NCBI RefSeq assembly: GCF_041912895.1
Contig: NZ_JAYSGI010000001.1
Span: 496,001 to 560,000 of the forward strand
Source of the DNA: Pelagerythrobacter sp041912895
GTDB taxonomy: Bacteria; Pseudomonadota; Alphaproteobacteria; Sphingomonadales; Sphingomonadaceae
Length of the DNA: 64,000 nucleotides
Direction of reading: 5' to 3'
The notes under the pieces were generated by a model, which was not told the DNA's origin, did no database searches, and worked only from the letters and a program-made list of their open reading frames with translations. The position numbers were made by a program, and so were the translations under genes. This document shows, piece after piece, positions 36,637 through 45,536 of this stretch (the first letter of the stretch is position 1; each line of letters begins with the position of its first letter).

Positions 36637-37329
36637 TTACCTGACGCTTTCCAGCGCATAGCCGGCCGAGCGCACGGTGCGGATCGGATCGGCCGCGCCC
36701 TCGAGCTCGATCGCCTTGCGCAGCCGGCGGATGTGGACGTCGACCGTGCGCAGTTCGATATCGCTGCCGGTGCCCCATACCCCGTCGAGCAACTGGTTAC
36801 GACTGAACACGCGGCCGGGGCTTTCCATGAAGAACTTGAGCAGGCGGTATTCGGTCGGGCCCATCTGAAGGTTCTGCCCGCGGCGCGACACCTTGTGCGC
36901 CACCGGGTCGAGCTTGATGTCGCCGACCTCGACCGTTTCGCCCGCCAGCGCCGGGCGGATACGGCGCAGGACGGCGGCGACCCGCGCCAGCAGCTCGCGC
37001 GGGGAGAAAGGCTTGGTGACGTAATCGTCCGCGCCGGTTTCGAGCCCGCGGATGCGGTCGTCTTCCGCTTCGCGCGCAGTCAGCATGATGATCGGCACGT
37101 GCGCGGTCGCCTTGTCGCGGCGCAGGCGGCGGCAGACCTCGATCCCGCTGGTACCTTCGATCATCCAGTCGAGGATCACGAGATCGGGCACTTCCTCGGC
37201 CGCGAGCATCAGCGCCTCGTCGCCGTCGGCGGTGGTGCGCACCCGATAGCCTTCGTTCGAGAAGCGGTACTCGAGCAGTTCGGACAGCGCCGGATCGTCT
37301 TCGATCAGAAGGAGCGTTGCGGTGGACAT
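36637..37329 (-). CDS. phoB: phosphate regulon response regulator PhoB
   Basis: This 230-aa OmpR-family regulator has a receiver domain (residues 1-122) with acidic LIEDDP, phospho-acceptor Asp54 in VILDWM and the conserved Lys in YVTKPFSP. The C-terminal winged-helix domain (about 135-228) contains LKFFMESPGRVFSRNQLLDG and RTVDVHIRRLRKAIE. It is the last gene of the phoR-pstCAB-phoU-phoB block. Under low phosphate it should activate pst and other genes at Pho boxes. Confidence 0.95.
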   Translation of the reverse strand: MSTATLLLIEDDPALSELLEYRFSNEGYRVRTTADGDEALMLAAEEVPDLVILDWMIEGTSGIEVCRRLRRDKATAHVPIIMLTAREAEDDRIRGLETGADDYVTKPFSPRELLARVAAVLRRIRPALAGETVEVGDIKLDPVAHKVSRRGQNLQMGPTEYRLLKFFMESPGRVFSRNQLLDGVWGTGSDIELRTVDVHIRRLRKAIELEGAADPIRTVRSAGYALESVR

Positions 37330-37375
37330 GACCGTTTTAAGACACCGCGATTATTTCACTTTGACGACAACGCCG

Positions 37376-38047
37376 TCACAAATCTTCGTCGACCGGATAG
37401 ACCCCCGTCGCCGCGAAATGGACCATTTCCGCGACGTTGGTCGCATGATCGCCGATCCGCTCGATATTGCGGGCCACGAACAGCAACTGCGCCGCGGTCG
37501 AGATCGTCGCAGGATTCTCCACCATGTGGCTGACGAGATTGCGGAAGATCGAATCGTAGAAATTGTCGACCTTCTGGTCCGCCGCGATAACCGCCCGCGC
37601 CAGCGCAGGATCGCGCGCGCCATATGCGGTGAGCACGTCATGGACCATCTCGGCCGCCAGTTCGCCCATCGCGGGCAACAGCGTCAGCGGTTCGAACTTC
37701 TTGCGGTCGGCGATCTCGCGGCTCGCGCGGGCGATCGACTTCGAATAGTCGCCGATCCGCTCGACCACGCCGGCGATCTTGAGCGCGGCGATCACTTCGC
37801 GCAGGTCGTCCGCCATCGGCGCGCGCAGGGCGATCACGCGCACCGCGAGCTTGTCGATCTCCGATTCGAGCGCGTCGATCTTCTTGTCGCCCTTGATGAC
37901 CTGCTTGGCGAGCGCGTCGTCGCCCTTCACCAGCGCGTCCATCGCGTTCTGCACCGCGACTTCGGCCAGTCCGCCCATTTCGGCGATCAGGCCGCGCAGG
38001 CGGGTGATGTCCTCGTCGAACGCCTTGACTGTATGCTCGGCCATCAT
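37376..38047 (-). CDS. phoU: phosphate transport system regulator PhoU
   Basis: This 223-aa all-helical protein consists of two PhoU repeats. It includes AEHTVKAFDEDITRLRGLIA at the start, DKKIDALESEIDKLAVR, and a second repeat beginning near ADQKVDNFYDSIF. Conserved acidic clusters (ExxxD) bind metals in known structures. PhoU represses the PhoR-PhoB pathway through the Pst transporter. The ATG overlaps the pstB stop (ATGA). Confidence 0.95.
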   Translation of the reverse strand: MMAEHTVKAFDEDITRLRGLIAEMGGLAEVAVQNAMDALVKGDDALAKQVIKGDKKIDALESEIDKLAVRVIALRAPMADDLREVIAALKIAGVVERIGDYSKSIARASREIADRKKFEPLTLLPAMGELAAEMVHDVLTAYGARDPALARAVIAADQKVDNFYDSIFRNLVSHMVENPATISTAAQLLFVARNIERIGDHATNVAEMVHFAATGVYPVDEDL

Positions 38048-38832
38048 CCGTACCTGCCCGTGATGTAATCCTTGGTCCGCTCTTCGAGCGGATTGGTGAA
38101 TATGTCAGATGTGCGACCGTATTCCACCATCTTTCCAAGGTGGAAGAAGGCGGTGCGCTGCGAAACGCGCGCGGCCTGCTGCATCGAGTGGGTGACGATC
38201 ACGATCGCATAGCGGCCGTTCAACTCGTCGATCAGTTCCTCGATCTTCGCGGTCGCGATCGGGTCGAGCGCCGAGCATGGCTCGTCCATCAGGATGACCT
38301 CGGGATCGACCGCGATCGCCCGCGCGATGCACAGCCGCTGCTGCTGGCCGCCCGAAAGCGCGGTGCCGCTGTCCTCGAGCCGGTCCTTCACCTCGTTCCA
38401 CAGGCCCGCGCGCTGGAGCGAGGTCTCGACGATCGCGTCGAGTTCCTGCTTGCCTTCGGCGAGGCCATGGATGCGCGGCCCGTAGGCGACGTTCTCGTAG
38501 ATCGACTTGGGGAACGGATTGGGCTTCTGGAACACCATGCCCACGCGCGCGCGAAGCTGCACCACGTCCATCTTCGAGCGGTAGATGTCGTCCCCGTCGA
38601 GCAGGATTTCGCCTTCGACCCGCGCCGAGGGGATCGTGTCGTTCATCCGGTTGAGCGTGCGCAGGAAGGTCGACTTGCCGCAGCCGGAGGGGCCGATGAA
38701 GGCGGTGACGTATTTCGTCGGGATCTCGATCGAAACCTCGTCGATCGCCTTCTTGTCACCGTAGAACACGGAGACGTCGCGCGCGTTCATCTTGGCTTGG
38801 GTGTCTTCCAGGTTGGGATGGACTACAGTCAC
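38044..38832 (-). CDS. pstB: phosphate ABC transporter ATP-binding protein PstB
   Basis: This 262-aa ABC ATPase energises phosphate import. Walker A GPSGCGKST, Q-loop FQKPNPFP, signature LSGGQQQRL, Walker B VILMDEPCSALDP and the H-loop VTHSMQQA are all present. The start is a GTG at 38832 overlapping the pstA TGA; a second GTG at 38835 and an internal ATG at 38790 are alternatives. The stop overlaps phoU. Confidence 0.95.
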   Translation of the reverse strand: MTVVHPNLEDTQAKMNARDVSVFYGDKKAIDEVSIEIPTKYVTAFIGPSGCGKSTFLRTLNRMNDTIPSARVEGEILLDGDDIYRSKMDVVQLRARVGMVFQKPNPFPKSIYENVAYGPRIHGLAEGKQELDAIVETSLQRAGLWNEVKDRLEDSGTALSGGQQQRLCIARAIAVDPEVILMDEPCSALDPIATAKIEELIDELNGRYAIVIVTHSMQQAARVSQRTAFFHLGKMVEYGRTSDIFTNPLEERTKDYITGRYG

Positions 38833-40079
38833 CACTTTTTCTCGAACTTGTTGCGCAGGTAGATGGCGAGGCCGTTCATCACCAGGAGGAACAGCAGGAG
38901 GACGATGATTGCGGCCGAGGTCCGTTCCACGAAACCACGGTCGATCTCGTCCGACCATAGGAAAATCTGCACCGGCAGAACAGTGGCCGGCGAGGTGAAC
39001 CCGTCGGGCGGGCTGGCGACGAAGGCGCGCATGCCGATCATCAGCAGCGGCGCTGTCTCGCCCAGAGCGCGCGCCATGCCGATGATCGTGCCGGTGAGGA
39101 TTCCGGGCAGGGCGAGCGGCAGGACGTGGTGGAACACGACCTGCACCGGCGAGGCGCCGATCGCCAGCGCCCCGTCACGGATAGAGGGTGGCACCGCCTT
39201 GATCGCGTTGCGGCCGGAGATCACGATCACCGGCATCGTCATCAGCGCCAGCGTCATGCCGCCGATGAGCGGGGCGGAGCGCATGCTCGGGAATATCCAC
39301 AGGAACACCGCGAGCCCGAGGAGGCCGAAGATGATCGACGGCACCGCCGCGAGGTTGTTGATCGACACTTCGATCAGGTCGGTCCAGCGATTCTTGGGCG
39401 CGTATTCCTCGAGGTAGAGCGCGGCGAGCACGCCGATCGGGAAGGCGAGCGCGAGCGTGACGATCATCGTCAGGATCGAGCCCTTGAGCGCCCCCCAGAT
39501 GCCAACCTGTTGCGGATCGGTGGCGTCCGCACGGGTCAGGAAGCCAAAATCGAGCGCGGTGTCGAGCTTGCCTTCGCTCACCAGCCGTCCGGCGAGCGCG
39601 CGCATCTCGGCGGTCCCTTCGCCGTCGAGCGCCGCCGCGAGGTCCGAGCTGGCCGGGAGGTCGAAGCGCGCGGAAGTTTGCAGCAGCGCGGGATCGGCGA
39701 TCACCGCCGCGCTCACGTCGCGCCACGCACCGTTGTCGAGCTGGGCCGCGCCATCCTCGCCGAGATCACGTTCGGCGAAGAACTGCACGACCGAGGGCAG
39801 ACCTTGGGCTTCGAGGCTCTGCATTCCGCCGGGCTGCGACAGGACCGCGGGATCGCCGACGAGGCCGGCTTCGGTGAAGTCGACCGAAACCGCCAGCTCG
39901 GCGCGCTGGAAACCGCCGATGCCGTTGAGCGTCATCGTCACCAGCAGGAAGGCCAGCACGACGACCGAGAACAGGATCGCGCCGATCCCGGCGAGCTTGA
40001 AGCGCCGCTCCGCGGCGTAGCGCCGCTTCAGGCGCGCTTCGAATGCCTTCGTGCGCGTTGGGGGCGTGTGCTCACTCAT
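38829..40079 (-). CDS. pstA: phosphate ABC transporter permease PstA
   Basis: This 416-aa permease is longer than the usual 290 aa because an N-terminal cytoplasmic tail and TM1 are followed by a periplasmic insert (about residues 60-190). This matches the DUF3333 extension of alphaproteobacterial PstA. The transmembrane domain (about 195-415) has the EAA-type loop segment IRDGALAIGASPVQVVFHHV before LPLALPGILTG. It overlaps pstC by 8 nt and pstB by 4 nt. Confidence 0.94.
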   Translation of the reverse strand: MSEHTPPTRTKAFEARLKRRYAAERRFKLAGIGAILFSVVVLAFLLVTMTLNGIGGFQRAELAVSVDFTEAGLVGDPAVLSQPGGMQSLEAQGLPSVVQFFAERDLGEDGAAQLDNGAWRDVSAAVIADPALLQTSARFDLPASSDLAAALDGEGTAEMRALAGRLVSEGKLDTALDFGFLTRADATDPQQVGIWGALKGSILTMIVTLALAFPIGVLAALYLEEYAPKNRWTDLIEVSINNLAAVPSIIFGLLGLAVFLWIFPSMRSAPLIGGMTLALMTMPVIVISGRNAIKAVPPSIRDGALAIGASPVQVVFHHVLPLALPGILTGTIIGMARALGETAPLLMIGMRAFVASPPDGFTSPATVLPVQIFLWSDEIDRGFVERTSAAIIVLLLFLLVMNGLAIYLRNKFEKKW

Positions 40080-41457
40080 AGGCTTCGCGGAACCGCTTGA
40101 CGACGCGCAGGGCGATGAAATTGAGCCCCAGCGTTACGAGGAACAGGACGAAGCCGAGCGCGAAGGCGCTCAGCGTCGCGGGATGGTCAAAGCTGCCTTC
40201 GCCCGTCAGCATGGCGACGATTTGCACCGTCACCGTGGTCATCGCGTCGAGCGGGTTGGCGCTGAGGTTGGCCGCGGTCGACGCGGCCATAACTACGATC
40301 ATCGTCTCGCCGATCGCACGGCTGACCGCGAGCATGACGCCCGCGACGATCCCGGGCAGCGCGGCGGGGACGAGCACGCGACGGATCGTCTCAGACGTCG
40401 TCGCGCCCATCGCCAGGCTGCCGTCGCGCATCGCCTGCGGAACGGCAGCGATCGAATCGTCGGCCATCGAGGACACGAACGGGATGATCATCACGCCCAT
40501 CACGATGCCCGCGGCGAGCGCGCTTTCGCTGGAGGGGTTGGACATGCCCGCCGCCAAGGCGAGGTCGCGGATCGCGGGCGCCACCGTCAGCGCGGCGAAA
40601 TAGCCGTAGACCACGGTCGGCACGCCCGCGAGGATTTCCAGCGCGGGCTTGACCCACGCGCGCACGCGCGGAGCGGCATATTGCGTCAGGTAGATCGCGC
40701 TCATCAGGCCGAGCGGAATGGCCACGATCATCGCGATGATCGCGCCGATGAAAATCGTCCCCCAGAACAGCGGGATCGCGCCGTAGCGGCTTGGATCGGG
40801 ATTGTCGGCGCTGGCCATCGGGTCCGGGCCCCAGTGGGTGCCGAACAGGAAGTCGATCGGGTTGACCATGCCGAAGAACCGGACAGTCTCGAACACCAGG
40901 CTGGCGAAGATGCCGAGCGTGGTCAGGATCGCGACCAGCGAAGCGAGCAACAGCACGATCATCACCGTGCGTTCGACTTTGGTCCGCGCGGCGAAATCGG
41001 GCTTGAGCCGCAGGAACGACCACGCTCCGCCGATGAAGCCGAGCAGCAATGCGACGACGATGCCGATCGTCTGATAGCGGCCGATCGCCTCGCGATAGGG
41101 TTCAATCAGCGCGCTCGCGTCCTGGTTGAACACCGCCGGAGCGGCGCCGATCGCGACGGCACGCGCTTCGGCCAGCAGCGATTCGCGCCGGAAGCCGAAC
41201 GGCGGCAAGTCCGCAGCGCCGGGCGAGGCGAGCACGTGCTGGCTGACCAGATGCGGCGCCACGCCCCCCCAGATCACGATGAAGATCACCATCGGCACCA
41301 CGATCCACAGCGCGACGTACCAGGCGTGATAAGTGGGGAGGGCGGCGAGCTGGCCGGCCCCGCTCTCCCGGCGGAAGGACCATGCGCGCGCGCGGGCGGC
41401 GAGCCATCCGGCAAGTCCGAGCCCCAGCGCCAGAAGGAAGAGTATCGTCAGCGACAC
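40072..41457 (-). CDS. pstC: phosphate ABC transporter permease PstC
   Basis: This 461-aa permease also carries an alphaproteobacterial N-terminal extension with two membrane helices and a periplasmic region. The inner-membrane domain holds the EAA loop AMRDGSLAMGATTSETIRRV and VPAALPGIVAGV. The start is a GTG at 41457 with GAGGAT 8 nt upstream; the longer open frame lacks homology. It is the first transport gene after phoR. No pstS gene for the binding protein lies in the window. Confidence 0.93.
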   Translation of the reverse strand: MSLTILFLLALGLGLAGWLAARARAWSFRRESGAGQLAALPTYHAWYVALWIVVPMVIFIVIWGGVAPHLVSQHVLASPGAADLPPFGFRRESLLAEARAVAIGAAPAVFNQDASALIEPYREAIGRYQTIGIVVALLLGFIGGAWSFLRLKPDFAARTKVERTVMIVLLLASLVAILTTLGIFASLVFETVRFFGMVNPIDFLFGTHWGPDPMASADNPDPSRYGAIPLFWGTIFIGAIIAMIVAIPLGLMSAIYLTQYAAPRVRAWVKPALEILAGVPTVVYGYFAALTVAPAIRDLALAAGMSNPSSESALAAGIVMGVMIIPFVSSMADDSIAAVPQAMRDGSLAMGATTSETIRRVLVPAALPGIVAGVMLAVSRAIGETMIVVMAASTAANLSANPLDAMTTVTVQIVAMLTGEGSFDHPATLSAFALGFVLFLVTLGLNFIALRVVKRFREAYE

Positions 41458-41530
41458 GCGAGTACGATCCTCAGATCGATGGAAATTCGAAGGGCGAGCC
41501 GGCGGAGCTGCTGCCCGCCAACGGCGCAAT

Positions 41531-41548
41531 GTTGAAGTTTTGTGACAG
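41531..41548 (-). promoter_or_regulatory. possible Pho box upstream of pstC
   Basis: The minus strand reads CTGTCAC-AAAA-CTTCAAC. The first half matches the Pho-box repeat CTGTCAT at six of seven positions with a correct 4-nt spacer, while the second half is poor (three of seven). It lies 74 nt before the pstC GTG and 3 nt past the phoR stop, where a pst promoter would be expected. Evidence is weak. Confidence 0.3.
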
Positions 41549-41550
41549 TT

Positions 41551-42747
41551 TCATGACGTCTCGTCGGAGTCCTCCGGAGCGAGGGGAATACGCACCGCGA
41601 TCGTCGTGCCGTGGCCGAGCTTGCTGGAGATGTCGAGCCGCCCGCGATGGCGCTCCACGATATGCTTGACGATCGCCAGCCCGAGGCCGGTCCCGCCCGA
41701 CGCGCGGCTGCGGCCCGGATCGGTGCGGTAGAACCTGCGAGTGAGATGGGGCAGGTGCTCGGGCGCGATCCCTTCGCCGCGATCCACGACGGTGAGTTCG
41801 GCTTCGCCACCGGGCAGTTGTTTCAGCGAGACGTCCACCTTCTCTGCCGGGTCGCCGTACTTGAGCGCGTTGTCGACCAGATTGCGGACGAGCTGTTCGA
41901 GCTGGCGCGCATCGCCCTGCACCGCGATTCCGCGCTCGCTCCGAAGTTCTATCCGCCCCTGGCGGTCCGGGCCGGCGGCGTCGCGTGTGGCGCTTTCCAC
42001 GAGTTCCCCCAGCGCGACCGAATCCTGCGGCAGATCGTGCTTTTCCGCTTCTACGCGCGACAGCGACATGAGGTCGTTGACGAGGTTCTGCAGCCGCCGC
42101 GCCTCGTTCAGCACGGTATCGAGGAATTTCGCGCGCGTATCGGCAGGTGCCTTGCCTTCGTCCTCGCGCAGCGTTTCCACGTAGCCGATGATCGACGACA
42201 GCGGCGTGCGAAGCTCGTGGCTGGCGTTGGCGACGAAATCGGTATGCGCGCGGCTGATATCGGCCTCGGCGGTCTGGTTGAGCAGTTCGATTACGCCAAG
42301 ATCGTCGGTCAGGCGCTGGTAGTTGACGATCCATATGTCGCGCCGGCGGACGAGCCCCTGCACGGTCGCCTGCCCGCTGTTGCCGCGCTCCAGCAGGGCG
42401 ACCGCTTCGGGATGGCGGAAGGCCACGCGCAGATCCTGGCCGAGGACATGCGCGCCCAGCAAGTTGCGGGCGGACTTGTTCGCCAGCGAGATACGGCGGC
42501 TTTCCATGACCAGCAGCGGCGTGCCGGCATGCTCGATCAGGTCCCCCATCCGATCGCGGTTGAAGCGAACGTTCGTGGCCGGTTCGACCGCCGGCGGCGG
42601 CGCGGCGGTCGCCAGCCACAACGATCCTGCCCAGACCAGCAGCACCGACACCGCGAGCCAAAGCTGCGCCCCGGCGACGGCCATGGCCACCGCGGTGAGG
42701 ACCGCGAGCGCCAGCGCGGCGACGGGGTAGGTGCGATCCGACTCCAT
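41551..42747 (-). CDS. phoR: phosphate regulon sensor histidine kinase PhoR
   Basis: This 398-aa kinase has two closely spaced membrane helices at residues 8-50 and no large periplasmic domain, as expected of PhoR. A PAS-like region follows (about 60-160) and then the kinase core. The phospho-acceptor His177 is in NASHELRTPLSSIIGYVETL. The ATPase domain has NLVDNALKYG, DRGEGIAPEHL and GGTGLGLAIVKH. It heads the pho-pst block and should phosphorylate PhoB. Confidence 0.94.
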   Translation of the reverse strand: MESDRTYPVAALALAVLTAVAMAVAGAQLWLAVSVLLVWAGSLWLATAAPPPAVEPATNVRFNRDRMGDLIEHAGTPLLVMESRRISLANKSARNLLGAHVLGQDLRVAFRHPEAVALLERGNSGQATVQGLVRRRDIWIVNYQRLTDDLGVIELLNQTAEADISRAHTDFVANASHELRTPLSSIIGYVETLREDEGKAPADTRAKFLDTVLNEARRLQNLVNDLMSLSRVEAEKHDLPQDSVALGELVESATRDAAGPDRQGRIELRSERGIAVQGDARQLEQLVRNLVDNALKYGDPAEKVDVSLKQLPGGEAELTVVDRGEGIAPEHLPHLTRRFYRTDPGRSRASGGTGLGLAIVKHIVERHRGRLDISSKLGHGTTIAVRIPLAPEDSDETS

Positions 42748-42830
42748 AGCCGCGCGGCCTTAGCCATACCCCGGCGTGCCCGCCAGTCGCGATTTCGCCG
42801 GGGCGCCCGATGGATGCAGGTGTCGGAAGG

Positions 42831-42905
42831 TGGTGACCCCTACGGGAATCGAACCCGTGTTTCAGCCGTGAGAGGGCCGCGTCCTAACCGCTAGACGAAG
42901 GGGCC
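42831..42905 (-). tRNA. tRNA-Glu (anticodon CTC)
   Basis: This 75-nt tRNA has an encoded CCA. It starts GGCCCCTTCGTCTAGCGGTT, has anticodon loop CTCTCAC (anticodon CTC, reading GAG) and T-loop TTCGATT. It differs from the neighbouring tRNA-Glu by one base, the wobble position of the anticodon. Confidence 0.95.
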
Positions 42906-42944
42906 ATGCCATTTGGCTGGCGCGCCACGGGCCTTGCTTGCCGG

Positions 42945-43019
42945 TGGTGACCCCTACGGGAATCGAACCCGTGTTTCAGCCGTGAAAGGGCCGCGTCCTA
43001 ACCGCTAGACGAAGGGGCC
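42945..43019 (-). tRNA. tRNA-Glu (anticodon TTC)
   Basis: This 75-nt tRNA has an encoded CCA. Its body is identical to the tRNA-Glu at 42831 except that the anticodon loop is CTTTCAC (anticodon TTC, reading GAA and GAG). The two are 39 nt apart on the same strand and probably form one transcript with this one first. Confidence 0.95.
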
Positions 43020-43098
43020 GAACCGTGCTGCTGCCGGTGGCGTGGCGGCGCACTTACGGGCGCGGCGCGGCGCGGTCAACCCCGCGATGCAACGCGCG

Positions 43099-44886
43099 TC
43101 AATCGGCCCACGCGGCGTCCTCAATATGCAGCTCCGCTTGCGGGCGGGCGCCCCAGTCGTCGATCTTCGCGCGGCCCGCCAGCCACAGCTTGCGCCCCTT
43201 CGCGCCGTGGAGCAGCGACTGGCCGAGTTCGCTTTCCGCCATGCGGAAGCCGATCGCCTTGAACGACTTACCGTCGTCCCCGCTCGCGATCACCCGCACG
43301 TGATCGGTGCCGACGAGATCGGCCTTCACCAGCCGCACCGGCCCGACCGCCAGCTTCGGGCCGGGCCAGCCGACCCCGAACGGCCCGGCGCGATCGAGCG
43401 TTTCGACGAGTTCGGGCGTCAATCCGCCCGGCGCGAGCGAGAGGTCGAGCGGCAGCACCTGCTCCGCGCTCGCACGCTGCACCGCGCCCGCCAGCCGCGT
43501 ATCGAGCCAGTCGGCCAGCGCATCGAGCTTTTCCGCGTCGATCGTCAGCCCGGCCGCCATCGCGTGGCCACCGCCTGCCACGAGCAGGTCCGATTCGCGT
43601 GCCGCGATGATCGCCGCGCCGAGATCCACGCCCGAGATCGAGCGGCCCGAGCCCTTGCCCTGGCCACTTTCGCCGTCGAGCGCGATCACGATCGCGGGCT
43701 TGCCGGTCTTTTCCTTGATGCGCCCGGCGACGATGCCGATCACGCCCGGATGCCAGCCGGTGCCCGAGAGCACGAGGACCGAGCGGTTGTGCTGGCGCGC
43801 GAGCTGCGCCTCGGCGGCTTCCTGTACCTCGGCCTCGATCGCGCGGCGCTCGTCGTTGAGCGCGGAAAGCTGGGCGGAGATCGCCTGCGCCTCGTCCATG
43901 TCCTCGGTGGTCAGCAGCCGGACACCCAGGGTCGATTCGCCGACGCGCCCGCCCGCGTTGATCCGCGGGCCGAGCGCGAAGCCGAGATCGCTGCACGCCG
44001 GTGCGCGCGTCAGCCGGCTCGCGTCGATCAACGCCGACATGCCGACGTTCTGCCGCCGCGCCATCACCTTCAGGCCTTGCGCCACGAACGCGCGGTTGAG
44101 CCCGTGAAGCGCGGCGACGTCCGCCACGGTGCCGAGCGCGACGAGATCGAGCAGGCCGCGCAGGTCGGGCTCCGGGCGGCTCTCGAAATACCCGCGCAGG
44201 CGCAAGGTGCGCACCACCGCAATCCCCAGCAGGAACGCGACGCCGACCGCCGCCAAGTGCCCGTGCCGCGCACCGAGATCGCTTTCGTCGAGCCGGTTGG
44301 GATTGACCAGCGCGGCGGCCTGCGGAAGCTCGGCCGCGCACTTGTGATGGTCGACCACGATCACGTCCACGCCCGCCGCGTGCGCCATCGCCAGCGCCTC
44401 GTACGCCATCGCGCCGCAATCGACGGTGACGATCAGGCTCGACCCCTGTTCCGCCAATGCAACCAGCGCTTCGCCGCTCGGGCCGTAGCCTTCGAGTAGA
44501 CGGTCGGGGATGTAGTGCCCGGCATCGTGGCCGAGCATCCGCAACAAGCGGATCATCAGCGCGGAGCTGGTTGCCCCGTCCACGTCGTAGTCGCCGTAGA
44601 TCGTGATCGTCTCGCCGCCAAGCACGGCCTGCGCGATCCGTTCGGCCGCCGCGTCCATGTCGCGGAATGCGGAGGGGTCGGGCAGGAATTCACGCAACGT
44701 GGGGGTGCGATGGCGGTCAAGCTCTTCGCGCGCGACGCCGCGCGAGAGCAGCAGTTGCGCGACGATGTCGTCGCTCAGCGAAGCCGCGCCGCCGCCGAGC
44801 GCCATGTTGCCGCCGCGCCAGCGCCATGCCTTGCCCGATAGAGAACGTTCGATGCCAAATACGTGGGGGATGGAATGGGACGCCAT
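43099..44886 (-). CDS. recJ: single-stranded-DNA-specific exonuclease RecJ
   Basis: This 595-aa 5'-3' single-strand exonuclease acts in recombination, mismatch repair and base-excision repair. The DHH-family metal motifs are GDYDVDG (Asp99, Asp101, Asp103) and VDHHK (Asp179-His180-His181). The DHHA1 domain begins near residue 330 with GGGHAMAAGLTI around residue 440, and an OB fold closes the protein. It is divergent from the flavodoxin-like gene. Confidence 0.95.
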   Translation of the reverse strand: MASHSIPHVFGIERSLSGKAWRWRGGNMALGGGAASLSDDIVAQLLLSRGVAREELDRHRTPTLREFLPDPSAFRDMDAAAERIAQAVLGGETITIYGDYDVDGATSSALMIRLLRMLGHDAGHYIPDRLLEGYGPSGEALVALAEQGSSLIVTVDCGAMAYEALAMAHAAGVDVIVVDHHKCAAELPQAAALVNPNRLDESDLGARHGHLAAVGVAFLLGIAVVRTLRLRGYFESRPEPDLRGLLDLVALGTVADVAALHGLNRAFVAQGLKVMARRQNVGMSALIDASRLTRAPACSDLGFALGPRINAGGRVGESTLGVRLLTTEDMDEAQAISAQLSALNDERRAIEAEVQEAAEAQLARQHNRSVLVLSGTGWHPGVIGIVAGRIKEKTGKPAIVIALDGESGQGKGSGRSISGVDLGAAIIAARESDLLVAGGGHAMAAGLTIDAEKLDALADWLDTRLAGAVQRASAEQVLPLDLSLAPGGLTPELVETLDRAGPFGVGWPGPKLAVGPVRLVKADLVGTDHVRVIASGDDGKSFKAIGFRMAESELGQSLLHGAKGRKLWLAGRAKIDDWGARPQAELHIEDAAWAD

Positions 44887-44966
44887 CAGCGCGATCTACC
44901 CGACCCTGCGGCGCGGCGCAAAGAGCGTGGTTTGACAATCGACAGCCGAGCGCGTTGGTGGCGGCG

Positions 44967-45449
44967 ATGGCCGAACCGCTCCTGATCGCATGGCACAGCC
45001 GCACCGGCGCGAGCCGCGCGATGGCGCAGGCCGCCGCGGAGGGAGCGGGGCAGGCGGCGCGGTTGATGCGGGCACACGAAGTCGAACCGGCGGACATTCT
45101 CGGCGTGTCGGCGTTCCTGTTCGTTTGCCCGGAAAATCTCGCGAGCATGAGCGGCGAGATGAAGGAGATGTTCGACCGCTGCTACTACCCGGTGCTCGGC
45201 AAGGTGGCGGGGCGCGTCTACGCCACGCTGATCGCGGCCGGTTCGGATGGGGAGGGCGCACAGCGGCAGATCGACCGGATCGCGACCGGATGGCGCCTGC
45301 GCCGGGTGGCCGATCCGGTTATATTCGGTTTCGACGCACAGACCCCGGAAGCGATCCTGACCGACAAGCAAGTGTCCGGCGAACGGCTCGCCCAATGCCG
45401 CGAGCTCGGTGCGGCGCTGGTCGAAGGGCTGGCGCTGGGAATGTTCTGA
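44967..45449 (+). CDS. flavodoxin-like/NAD(P)H-dependent oxidoreductase family protein
   Basis: This 160-aa protein has the flavodoxin fold. The phosphate-binding loop is WHSRTGASRAMAQAAA at residues 8-23. A segment resembling the FMN isoalloxazine loop is FLFVCPENLASMSGEMKEMF. It probably binds FMN and may act as an electron carrier or small reductase; the substrate is unknown. TTG and GTG codons 4 and 3 codons upstream are alternative starts. Confidence 0.78.
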   Translation: MAEPLLIAWHSRTGASRAMAQAAAEGAGQAARLMRAHEVEPADILGVSAFLFVCPENLASMSGEMKEMFDRCYYPVLGKVAGRVYATLIAAGSDGEGAQRQIDRIATGWRLRRVADPVIFGFDAQTPEAILTDKQVSGERLAQCRELGAALVEGLALGMF

Positions 45450-45536
45450 AATCGGCTCGGAATCGGAGGCATTCCGCGCGTCGCCTCTCGACGTAGAAGG
45501 CCTTTCGCGCCAGGGAAACCCCGTCGCTGCAGGGGG

